In this document: positions 9,113 through 16,096 of the stretch, piece by piece | How the letters are laid out: the number at the start of each line of letters is the position of its first letter | Position numbering within the stretch: position 1 is the stretch's first letter | Source of the DNA: Sphingobacteriales bacterium | Lineage (GTDB): Bacteria > Bacteroidota > Bacteroidia > UKL13-3 | Direction of reading: 5' to 3' | DNA length: 38,733 nucleotides | Assembly: GCA_021298155.1 (NCBI GenBank) | Contig: JAJTEN010000025.1 | Location: 1 to 38,733, forward strand | Notes under the pieces: generated by a model | The model's database searches: none | Seen by the model: only the letters and a program-made list of their open reading frames with translations | Told to the model about the DNA's origin: nothing | Program-made: the position numbers and the translations under genes

Positions 9113-9795
9113 TTCGGACCATCAGACTCAATTAATCCGTCTCGCAGACGCACAATACGCTTAGCTCTTTTAGCGATATCTTCTTCGTGAGTAACAATGA
9201 TAACGGTATTCCCTGCTTCATGAATTTTCTCAATTAACTCCATGATTTCATAAGACGTTTTAGAATCCAAATTACCCGTTGGTTCATCGGCTAAAATAAT
9301 GGAAGGATTATTCACTAACGCACGCGCTATGGCAACCCGCTGTCTTTGTCCGCCCGAGAGTTCATTTGGTTTATGATCCATTCTATCGCCCAAACCCACA
9401 CTTTTAAGCGCAGCTTCTGCTTTAAGCACACGATCTTTCTTGGATAAACCTGCGTATACAAGCGGCAAGGCAACATTATCTAAAGACGTGTTTCTTGCTA
9501 ATAAATTAAACGTTTGGAAGATAAAGCCTATCTCTTTATTGCGGATTTCGGCCAAGGCATTATCTGTCATATTACTTACATCGGTGCCATTTAAAAAATA
9601 TTTACCTCGAGATGGCGTATCGAGGCAACCCAAGATATTCATAAGGGTAGATTTGCCAGAGCCTGAAGGTCCCATAAGCGCAACATATTCACCCTTATTA
9701 ATGTGTAAATCTACCTCTCTAAGTGCGTTTACAACCACCTCACCAATGCGGTATGTTTTACCAATACCTTTAATTTCTATGACAGCATTTCCCAT
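9109..9795 (-). CDS. ABC transporter ATP-binding protein, LolD/MacB type
   Basis: 228-residue ATPase of the family that drives FtsX-type permeases (LolCDE, MacB, FtsE). It carries Walker [10 protein letters not shown] (about 42-50), Q-loop FQTFNLL, signature [15 protein letters not shown], Walker B plus catalytic Glu [13 protein letters not shown], and H-loop THEED. No permease gene is adjacent. The only FtsX-type permease in the window is at the far right end (37625-38733), a possible but unproven partner. It is the last gene of a minus-strand run (pyrE, acyltransferase, gatC, this gene), starting 3 bp after the gatC stop. Lipoprotein release or export of a hydrophobic substrate is plausible; the substrate is unknown. 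Confidence 0.92.
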   Translation of the reverse strand: MGNAVIEIKGIGKTYRIGEVVVNALREVDLHINKGEYVALMGPSGSGKSTLMNILGCLDTPSRGKYFLNGTDVSNMTDNALAEIRNKEIGFIFQTFNLLARNTSLDNVALPLVYAGLSKKDRVLKAEAALKSVGLGDRMDHKPNELSGGQRQRVAIARALVNNPSIILADEPTGNLDSKTSYEIMELIEKIHEAGNTVIIVTHEEDIAKRAKRIVRLRDGLIESDGPN

Positions 9796-9798
9796 GAA

Positions 9799-10083
9799 CT
9801 ACCTAAATTTAGGAACACGGAAATAGTCGCTATCCTTTGCAGGAGCATTTAACAAGGCATCCTCCTTGGTATAACTTGAATCAGCCTCATCATTTCTTAA
9901 GATATTTACCTGATCACTCATGAATATTAGTGGCTCTACCCCATCGGTATTTACCTCATTTAACTTTTCGCAGTAAGATAGAATTCTACCCAAATTGGTT
10001 TTTAAATCTTCCTTTTCTGCCTCAGTAAAATCTAATTTAGCTAGATCTGCTAAGTGATTTATTGTTTCATTATTAATATCCAT
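9799..10083 (-). CDS. gatC: Asp/Glu-tRNA amidotransferase subunit C (GatC)
   Basis: Small 94-residue subunit of GatCAB, which converts Glu-tRNA(Gln) or Asp-tRNA(Asn) to the amide form. The typical pattern is seen: INHLADLAKLDFTEAEKEDL at the N terminus, LGRILSYCEKLNEVNTDGVEP in the middle, LRNDEAD, and a closing APAKDSDYFRVPKF (family: ...FFRVPKV). Its start overlaps the acyltransferase stop by 11 bp, indicating translational coupling. gatA and gatB are not in the window, which is common in this phylum. Confidence 0.93.
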   Translation of the reverse strand: MDINNETINHLADLAKLDFTEAEKEDLKTNLGRILSYCEKLNEVNTDGVEPLIFMSDQVNILRNDEADSSYTKEDALLNAPAKDSDYFRVPKFR

Positions 10084-10819
10084 GCGCCTGCAATTTATGA
10101 TTAATTACATTAAAAACTTGCTCTTTTAATTGCTCGATATCATCTAAGGTGAGTCCTTTGGTCTCAATTGGTTTGTGAACAAACTGACTCACAAATCCGG
10201 GTCTGCCCTCAAATACGCCCTGATCTGGTAATACCTCCCAGTTCCCAATAATGGTTATGGGCAAAAGTGGAATTTGTTTTTCTATGGCCATTCTAAACGG
10301 ACCATCTTTAAATTTGATTAGTTTTGGAACCTGATTAGAAATTGTGCCCTCAGGAAAAATCACCATACTATTCCCTTGATCAATCCAATTTAGCGCTTTA
10401 CGATAGCTCAATGCTGCTTTTCTTGCATCTTTTCTATCTACTGCAATATCTATGGTTCTGAACCAAATACCAAATAATGGGACCCTTTCTAATTCTGCTT
10501 TTGCCATAAAATTAAAAAACAAAGGCAATTTTACAGTGAGGGTAATGATATCAATTTGTGAAGTATGATTTGGCACAATCATGTACGACCTGCTGGTATC
10601 TAAAGGTTCTTCATATGTAGTTTGTACCTTTACAAAATTACATAGCAGTAACATTTTACCCCAAAATTTTCGAAGCAAATGACCAAACCGATACCGTTTG
10701 GTATTGCTAAGAGCAAAGTATATCAATGGATATAACAAGATAAACCAAATAACGGTCCATAAGCCAAAATAAATGGCATAGGCCGCTTTCAAAGGATGTT
10801 TAGATAGTTTTAGTGCCAC
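10073..10819 (-). CDS. plsC: 1-acyl-sn-glycerol-3-phosphate acyltransferase (PlsC family)
   Basis: 248-residue membrane-bound acyltransferase that adds the second acyl chain to lysophosphatidate in phospholipid synthesis. One N-terminal membrane segment is seen (about residues 12-36, YAIYFGLWTVIWFILLYPLI). The HX4D motif is NHTSQID, motif II is near FRTIDIAVDR, and motif III is FPEGTIS. The gene starts 6 bp after the pyrE stop and overlaps gatC by 11 bp, so it sits in a tight operon. Acyl-donor type cannot be told from the sequence. Related lyso-lipid acyltransferases share these motifs, so the exact acceptor is inferred. Confidence 0.88.
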   Translation of the reverse strand: MALKLSKHPLKAAYAIYFGLWTVIWFILLYPLIYFALSNTKRYRFGHLLRKFWGKMLLLCNFVKVQTTYEEPLDTSRSYMIVPNHTSQIDIITLTVKLPLFFNFMAKAELERVPLFGIWFRTIDIAVDRKDARKAALSYRKALNWIDQGNSMVIFPEGTISNQVPKLIKFKDGPFRMAIEKQIPLLPITIIGNWEVLPDQGVFEGRPGFVSQFVHKPIETKGLTLDDIEQLKEQVFNVINHKLQAHGY

Positions 10820-10825
10820 AGAGAT

Positions 10826-11467
10826 TTATTTTCCGAATGCCTCAGGATTGGTTCGCCAAGATTTTAAAACCAAGATATCAGCTTCATTTACATACCCTTT
10901 ATCTACAGCTGTTTCAATTAAGGCATCATAATTACACAGCGATAATAGTTTACAATTGGCCGCTAAAAAATTATCTTCAGCAATCTGTAATCCATAGGTA
11001 AATATGCTGGCCAAACCCAAAACCTCCGAACCAAATTCGCGTAGGGTGCTTACCGCTTGCAAACTACTCTTACCTGTTGAAACCAAATCCTCAATAACTA
11101 CCACAGCCATATCCGGACGAATATCTCCTTCAACCTGTTTGCCCATTCCATGTTTTTTAGGTTCAGACCGAACGTAGCCAAAAGGCAGATTAAGTGCATC
11201 TGCAACCAATGCTCCTGGAGCAATACCAGCGGTTGCTACACCAATAATTGCCTCTACTTGAGGATAATTTTTCTTAATTTCTTGAGCCAATGCCTCTTTG
11301 ATAAAAGTACGTATAGCGGGATGAGAGAGCGATAAACGATTATCACTATATATTGGGGATTTTAACCCAGAGGCCCACGTAAACGGATTATTTGGCTGTA
11401 ACTTAATTGCTTTTATCTGCAGTAAATATTCTGCTATCTTTGCAGCGGTGGATTCATTAATTTGCAT
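10826..11467 (-). CDS. pyrE: Orotate phosphoribosyltransferase (PyrE)
   Basis: 213 residues; makes OMP from orotate and PRPP in de novo pyrimidine synthesis. The N terminus shows the OPRT signature NPFTWASGLKSPIYSDNR, then GVATAGIAPGALVADAL, YVRSEPKKHGMG, and the PRPP-binding loop VVVIEDLVSTGKSS. ATG 11467 fits the family start. It lies only 8 bp from the start of the divergent Nudix gene and 5 nt downstream of a TACATTTG -7 element (11480-11473), so the mRNA may be leaderless. First gene of the pyrE-plsC-gatC-ABC ATPase run. Confidence 0.96.
   Translation of the reverse strand: MQINESTAAKIAEYLLQIKAIKLQPNNPFTWASGLKSPIYSDNRLSLSHPAIRTFIKEALAQEIKKNYPQVEAIIGVATAGIAPGALVADALNLPFGYVRSEPKKHGMGKQVEGDIRPDMAVVVIEDLVSTGKSSLQAVSTLREFGSEVLGLASIFTYGLQIAEDNFLAANCKLLSLCNYDALIETAVDKGYVNEADILVLKSWRTNPEAFGK
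11160..11169 (+). repeat. GGTTCRRRCC motif copy
   Basis: GGTTCAGACC inside pyrE, followed by GAACG; no TTGG/CCAA arms. Confidence 0.35.
11435..11442 (+). promoter_or_regulatory. -7 element (TATCTTTG) for the Nudix gene
   Basis: Exact TAnnTTTG match, 33 nt before ATG 11476 and located inside the 5' end of pyrE. No TTG at the ideal 18-nt distance; one (11407-11409) is 25 nt upstream, so strength is uncertain. Confidence 0.45.
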
Positions 11468-11472
11468 GTGTA

Positions 11473-11480
11473 CAAATGTA
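11473..11480 (-). promoter_or_regulatory. -7 element (TACATTTG) for pyrE
   Basis: Exact TAnnTTTG match on the minus strand whose G is 5 nt before the pyrE ATG. It overlaps the first codons of the Nudix gene on the plus strand. No -33 TTG at the ideal spacing. Confidence 0.45.
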
Positions 11481-12087
11481 TAAATTTTTCATTAACGATA
11501 AGCCTCTTTTGCTTGCGAAGGAGTTAAATGAAGGTATTGCAAAAATGCAATTACCAATAAAACAATACGATACAGATACTAAATTGATGGATTTAGTCAG
11601 AAAAATAGAAGAAACACATGAATCGGGATTGGTCTTAATGTGCGATAACCCAGAAAAGGTATTTTCTAAGTTGCTGGCTAAATTTACCACTATACATGCC
11701 GGAGGAGGTATTGTTTTTAATGAAAAGGGAGAATTACTTCTCATGAAGCGATTAGGAAAATGGGATTTACCCAAAGGAAAAATAGACCCAGGTGAAACAA
11801 AAGAAGAAGCTGCAGTAAGAGAGGTAGAGGAAGAATGTGGAATTGCGCCGCTGAACCTATTAAAATTCTTTGGAAACACCTATCATTCTTATAAACTTCA
11901 AGGACACCGTTTCTGCAAATTAACCCATTGGTATATCATGCATACGCCCTTTCAGGGTGAGTTAACACCACAAACTGAAGAAGGAATTACAGAGGTTAAA
12001 TGGGTAAATCCGGAATTATTGGATATTCAACAGATGGACACCTACGAATCTATCAGGTCTTTACTTTTAGAGGCATTACCTCACTAA
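11476..12087 (+). CDS. Nudix hydrolase
   Basis: 203 residues with the Nudix box GX5EX7REUXEEXGU seen in full as GKIDPGETKEEAAVREVEEECGI (about residues 95-117), after GGGIVFNEKGELLLMKRLGKWDLPK. Such enzymes cleave nucleoside diphosphates linked to another group, using Mg2+. An N-terminal part of about 70 residues precedes the Nudix fold, as in a Bacteroidota subgroup. The substrate cannot be told. The start lies 8 bp from the divergent pyrE start and the stop overlaps convergent coaD by 4 bp, so it stands alone between two minus-strand operons. Confidence 0.9.
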   Translation: MYKFFINDKPLLLAKELNEGIAKMQLPIKQYDTDTKLMDLVRKIEETHESGLVLMCDNPEKVFSKLLAKFTTIHAGGGIVFNEKGELLLMKRLGKWDLPKGKIDPGETKEEAAVREVEEECGIAPLNLLKFFGNTYHSYKLQGHRFCKLTHWYIMHTPFQGELTPQTEEGITEVKWVNPELLDIQQMDTYESIRSLLLEALPH

Positions 12088-12542
12088 ATTTCCACTTCCT
12101 TTGGAACGAAAGAAGAAGCATCACCCCCATTTCTAATCAAATCTCTAACGATAGAAGAACTAATTGGAGTAAATTCAGGATCACACATTAAAAAAATAGT
12201 TTCAGCCTTTGTGTAAATTATCCGATTCATTTGTGAAATATTTTTTTCATAATCGAAATCAGCCATATTTCTGATACCACGCAAAATAAATTGCGCACCT
12301 ATACTGGCGCAAAAATCAACAGTTAAACCTTCATAATAATCGGCGCGAACCTTAGGTTCATTTTTATAAATCTGATTGATCCAATTCACCCTCTTTTCTA
12401 ATGGAAATAGCGTAGATTTATTACTATTATGTCCAACACCTACCACAATTTCGTCGAATAAAGGTAGGGCTCTGGCAATAATATTTGTATGACCAACCGT
12501 GATGGGATCAAAGGTACCGGGAAAAAGTGCTATTTTTTTCAT
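12084..12542 (-). CDS. coaD: Phosphopantetheine adenylyltransferase (CoaD)
   Basis: 152 residues; transfers AMP from ATP to 4'-phosphopantetheine, the penultimate CoA step. The nucleotidyltransferase motif is FPGTFDPITVGHTNII (T-x-GH), then VGVGHNSNKSTLFPLEKR, LRGIRNMADFDYE, and ISSSIVRDLIRNGGD near the end. Length and start are normal. Last gene of the DUF3822-rsmD-coaD run, with 38 bp after rsmD. A TAATTTTG -7-like element (12561-12554) could give it its own promoter. coaE, the final CoA step, is also in this window at 28.1 kb. Confidence 0.95.
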   Translation of the reverse strand: MKKIALFPGTFDPITVGHTNIIARALPLFDEIVVGVGHNSNKSTLFPLEKRVNWINQIYKNEPKVRADYYEGLTVDFCASIGAQFILRGIRNMADFDYEKNISQMNRIIYTKAETIFLMCDPEFTPISSSIVRDLIRNGGDASSFVPKEVEI

Positions 12543-12580
12543 GATGTAAAATTCAAAATTAGATACTTTAACACATTAAT

Positions 12581-13114
12581 TTATACATAAAAAAAAGAAA
12601 AACAGGATTGTCCGTACACCCGCTCTTCTTTAAATTGCGCAATGTGATTAAATTTAAGTGCACTGGCATGCTCTAAAATTAGAACTCCAGATGCTTTTAG
12701 CAAATTCTTATTAAATACAAATGAAGGAATTTCAAGCATTCTAGTCAGCGCATAAGGAGCATCTCCAAAGATAATATCATATTGATTGGTGCAGGTATGT
12801 AAAAAACTAAAAACATCTTGTTTAATCACCTGAATATTTTCAAACTTTAGTTTTTGGGCTGTTGCTTTTATAAATTTAACACAATTGGCGTTTTCATCTA
12901 CGCTATAAATTTCGCTTGCTCCCCTACTCGCAAATTCGTAACTAATATTACCTGTGCCTGCAAATAAATCTAAGACCGATAGGTTTTCAAAATCATATCT
13001 ATTTTGAAGGATATTAAACAAACTTTCCTTAGCCCTATCCGTGGTGGGTCTTACCGGTAAATTTGTTGGGGCTTGAATGATAATACCACCCTGTTGACCA
13101 CCAATTATACGCAC
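12581..13114 (-). CDS. rsmD: 16S rRNA (guanine(966)-N2)-methyltransferase (RsmD)
   Basis: 177 residues; SAM-dependent N2-methylation of G966 of 16S rRNA. Family features are MRIIGGQQGG at the N terminus, RPTTDRAKESLFNIL (about 22-36), SAM motif I LDLFAGTGNISYEFASRGA, and the D-binding SVDEN. Motif IV, normally (N/D)PP(Y/F), reads D118-A119-P120-Y121 in DIIFGDAPY, so the first proline is alanine. The acidic residue, second proline and tyrosine remain, so it may still be active. The start overlaps the DUF3822 gene by 10 bp (coupled translation). Confidence 0.92.
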   Translation of the reverse strand: MRIIGGQQGGIIIQAPTNLPVRPTTDRAKESLFNILQNRYDFENLSVLDLFAGTGNISYEFASRGASEIYSVDENANCVKFIKATAQKLKFENIQVIKQDVFSFLHTCTNQYDIIFGDAPYALTRMLEIPSFVFNKNLLKASGVLILEHASALKFNHIAQFKEERVYGQSCFSFFYV

Positions 13115-13959
13115 AATAGGGCAGCAGATTCATTGAAGAACTGATGTTCTCCAAATTGTTTAAAACTGAGTGGATAGGTATACATTTTGGGTTTGATACC
13201 GTATTGAACAGACTTTACATATTTTTGCAAGAGCAGATAAAGTTCATTTATATGCGCTGCATTACCATATAACACTACATCACATGCATGCGAAATCTGC
13301 AACTGTTCTGCTGCGGCAAGCAAATAGTATACAATCTCGGTATCTGATTCAAAAGTAAAAGTGTTATAAAACTTAATATGTTGATCGAGATTTAAAATTT
13401 CAACATAGCTTGCATGCACTTGAATATGCAATTTATTCGCAGCATTTTCAAAGCCTTGCGATTCAACAGCTTTGATAAACAATAAAGATCCATGATATAC
13501 ATCAACCATAGGCATGCCAAAACGAATTAGTTTCATTAATTCATTTCTAACATTAAATAAGGCAGCCGTTTGTTGCACATGCATTTTACAGTATAAAACC
13601 TGTGATTGCGGCATGATCTTTTGATTTAAGCCATAATAGGCTTCTGTTTCAACTACATTTAATAAAGATTCTGGAACCAAACTCACCTGTTGCGAAGAAA
13701 TAACCACTTTCCGCTCCTTGTATTTAGGTTTTAAACATTCGGTAAGCGGCGCAATTTCTTTCAATTCATCATAACTCAGCATCAAAAAATTAATCCCTGG
13801 TGCACTAAAAACCGACAATTGTAGAATTTGATTATTTTTTGGATCAGACACCACCGAACTGATATGACTAGCTTCAATAAATACAGTATGTTCGTATTCA
13901 CTTGTAGCCAACTCATTAAACAAATTATCTGAGTAGATTTTATTGGTTATGGATTGCAC
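13105..13959 (-). CDS. DUF3822 family protein
   Basis: 284 residues if started at GTG 13959. A longer frame begins at TTG 14001, but that would run through the divergent promoter region. It matches the Bacteroidota-restricted DUF3822 family in position (directly before rsmD and coaD, overlapping rsmD by 10 bp), length and pattern: N-terminal YEHTVFIEASHISSVVSD, central VETEAYYGLN, and a C-terminal half with ISHACDVVLYGNAAHINELYLLLQKYV. No catalytic motif, signal peptide or membrane segment. Function unknown; the constant neighbourhood with rsmD suggests a ribosome- or RNA-related role, which is inference only. Confidence 0.75.
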   Translation of the reverse strand: MQSITNKIYSDNLFNELATSEYEHTVFIEASHISSVVSDPKNNQILQLSVFSAPGINFLMLSYDELKEIAPLTECLKPKYKERKVVISSQQVSLVPESLLNVVETEAYYGLNQKIMPQSQVLYCKMHVQQTAALFNVRNELMKLIRFGMPMVDVYHGSLLFIKAVESQGFENAANKLHIQVHASYVEILNLDQHIKFYNTFTFESDTEIVYYLLAAAEQLQISHACDVVLYGNAAHINELYLLLQKYVKSVQYGIKPKMYTYPLSFKQFGEHQFFNESAALLCV

Positions 13960-13971
13960 GATTCTTGTTCT

Positions 13972-13986
13972 TACTTTCGCAAAGTA
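13972..13986. promoter_or_regulatory. Overlapping divergent -7 elements between DUF3822 and the thioesterase gene
   Basis: TACTTT-CGC-AAAGTA is a perfect interrupted palindrome. Read either way it gives a TACTTT(C/G) -7-like element, one facing each gene. Both are one position off the TAnnTTTG consensus. Confidence 0.35.
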
Positions 13987-14012
13987 GTAAAACCAAATCA
14001 AAAAATAAAAAA

Positions 14013-14453
14013 GTGAGTCAATTTAAACCAAAAAATCCAGAATTTTTAAGCTTTGTTGAAGAGAGAATGCAGGAAAATCATTTTATGCAACACCTAGGTT
14101 TTCAAATCACCAAAATGGAGGCAGGTTTTGTAGAAGGGAGTTTAGCCATTGCACCTGAGCATAGGCAGCATATTGGCTATTTGCATGGAGGCGTAACGGC
14201 AACCCTAGCAGATTTAGTAGCTGGTTTTGCAAGCTATACCCTAGTTAGCGCGCAGCAAACTGTAGTTACCGTTGAGATGAAAATATCCTATTTAAATCCA
14301 GGCATTGGAAATCATGCATTTTGTAGGGGATACGTAATTAAAGCGGGACAAAAACTGCATTTTGCAGAAGCAGAAATTTATGTGAATCAGGATGGCAATG
14401 AGGTATTGGTGGCCAAAGGATATGCAACCTATGCCGTAATAGATTTACCTTAA
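14013..14453 (+). CDS. PaaI-family hotdog thioesterase
   Basis: 146 residues from GTG 14013 (MSQFKPKNPEFLSFVEERM). An upstream TTG at 13965 would add low-complexity lysine-rich residues and lies in the promoter region. The hotdog-fold acyl-CoA thioesterase pattern is clear: GFQITKMEAGFVEGSLAI, then the active-site helix HIGYLHGGVTATLADLVAGFA (HGG...D), and strands TVEMKISYLNPG and AEAEIYVNQDG. These enzymes hydrolyse aryl- or medium-chain acyl-CoA; the substrate is not predictable. Stands alone, divergent from DUF3822. Confidence 0.85.
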   Translation: MSQFKPKNPEFLSFVEERMQENHFMQHLGFQITKMEAGFVEGSLAIAPEHRQHIGYLHGGVTATLADLVAGFASYTLVSAQQTVVTVEMKISYLNPGIGNHAFCRGYVIKAGQKLHFAEAEIYVNQDGNEVLVAKGYATYAVIDLP

Positions 14454-14600
14454 TACGCTATCTATAGTTGCATATATGAAACAAGAAATAGGTAGGTATA
14501 CATAAAATGAATGGCATAAATAATATAAATACAAAACAAAGTTGAGGAAATTCCTTTCTTTGCGTTACAATACAAACAGATTATCCGTTAAGAATTATAA

Positions 14601-16025
14601 ATGAAATTAAGTTTTTTAGGCGCCGCCAAACAGGTAACAGGAAGCATGTTTATGCTTACACTGCATTCGGGATACAAAATTTTAGTTGATTGTGGAATGG
14701 ACTATGAACTTAAAAAAAATCCTGTTGCGCAGGCTAATATTTTTCCATTTGAACCAGTTACCATCGATTTAGTAATTCTTACACACGCCCACATTGATCA
14801 TTCTGGTAACCTTCCTGCACTGGTTCAGCAAGGTTTTAAAGGAAATATCATGTGTACCCCTGCCACAGCTGAACTTAGTGCCTACTTATTGTACGACAGT
14901 GCCAATATTCAACTTAATCAATATAGAAAAAGTTTAGGGCGAACCAAAAAAAACAGACGTGAACAAATCGCCAAACCCCTCTTTACTGAAAAAAATGTTA
15001 AACAAACGGTAGATCAATTTTTCACCATTCCATTTCATAAAAAATTTCAAGTTAACCCGCAGCTAAGCATTCAATTTATTGAAGCGGGTCATTTACTTGG
15101 GGCAGCCAGCATTGAGGTTACTGTTACAGAAGCAGGTAAAGAAACCCGCATTGGATTTTCGGGTGATTTGGGCAGGGCAAATAGCAAACTGGTTCGCAAC
15201 GGCGAAATTTTTGACCAAGTAGATTACCTCGTAACAGAATCTACCTATGGGGGTAGAAAACATTTTTCTGGCAGCGATGCGGAGGAAGAATTAATGCCAT
15301 TTATCCAAAAAACATGTATAGATTTCAGAGGTCGTTTAGTTATTCCAGCCTTTAGTGTTGGCCGAACCCAAGCTGTTGTTTTTACGATAAACCAATTAAA
15401 GAAAAAAGGACTTATTCCGGATTGGTTAAAAGTTTTTGTTGATAGTCCGCTTGCCATTAAAAGTACCCCAGTTTACGAGCGACATGCCCATTTGCTGAAC
15501 CAGGAGGCCCAGCAATTTATGCAAGACCATGGAAATTTGTTTCATTTTACCAATATTCACTATTTGGAAGGAATGGACGAACATGAAGAATTAATGCATT
15601 ACTTCGACCCATGTATCATTATATCTGCAGCGGGAATGGTAGAAGGCGGAAGAATTCAAGAACATGTAAGTAATAATATAGAAAACCCCTACTCTACCAT
15701 TTTAATAGCAGGATTTTGTGCAGAAGGAACCCTTGGACATAGACTATTACAAGGGCAGCCAAGTATACAAATTAAGAACAGAGAAAAACGGGTTTTTGCG
15801 CAAATTGCAAGAACAGATGTTTTTAGTTCACATCCAGACCACGATGAAGTGTTTAACTATATAGAATCTACGGCGTATGCTAGCAAAAAAGCCGGTAAAA
15901 AACTACAAAAAGTATTCTTAGTGCATGGTGAAGAACCTCAATTGCAAGCCATGCAAGAATCGGTTCAAAGCAAAGCGATATGCGAGGCAATCATTCCAAG
16001 TTATTTGGAAGAATTTGAGTTGTAA
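14601..16025 (+). CDS. Metallo-beta-lactamase fold protein with beta-CASP/RMMBL domains (RNA-processing type)
   Basis: 474 residues. N-terminal MBL domain with zinc motif THAHIDHSGN (H62, H64, D66, H67), then GHLLGAASIEV and SGDLGR. The beta-CASP insert includes VIPAFSVGRTQ and ISAAGMVEGGRIQEH, and the C-terminal RNA-specificity motif has FSSHPDHDE where FSxHAD is usual. This matches the bacterial CPSF-like/Ysh1 group, putative endo- or exoribonucleases acting in the cytosol. ATG 14601 begins at the family-typical MKLSFLGAAKQVTGS. A TTTCTTTG element at 14555-14562 is a weak -7 candidate. The polX-family gene follows at 72 bp. Confidence 0.9.
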   Translation: MKLSFLGAAKQVTGSMFMLTLHSGYKILVDCGMDYELKKNPVAQANIFPFEPVTIDLVILTHAHIDHSGNLPALVQQGFKGNIMCTPATAELSAYLLYDSANIQLNQYRKSLGRTKKNRREQIAKPLFTEKNVKQTVDQFFTIPFHKKFQVNPQLSIQFIEAGHLLGAASIEVTVTEAGKETRIGFSGDLGRANSKLVRNGEIFDQVDYLVTESTYGGRKHFSGSDAEEELMPFIQKTCIDFRGRLVIPAFSVGRTQAVVFTINQLKKKGLIPDWLKVFVDSPLAIKSTPVYERHAHLLNQEAQQFMQDHGNLFHFTNIHYLEGMDEHEELMHYFDPCIIISAAGMVEGGRIQEHVSNNIENPYSTILIAGFCAEGTLGHRLLQGQPSIQIKNREKRVFAQIARTDVFSSHPDHDEVFNYIESTAYASKKAGKKLQKVFLVHGEEPQLQAMQESVQSKAICEAIIPSYLEEFEL

Positions 16026-16096
16026 ATAATATACACGCGTTGTCTATTCTTACTTGAATTTATGTACTATTGAATTTAATTACCAGATACATTCAT

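Noticed and set aside
11457-11879. 140-codon minus-strand frame opposite the Nudix gene
   Set aside because: Covers the Nudix box in antisense, so its composition is explained by that gene.
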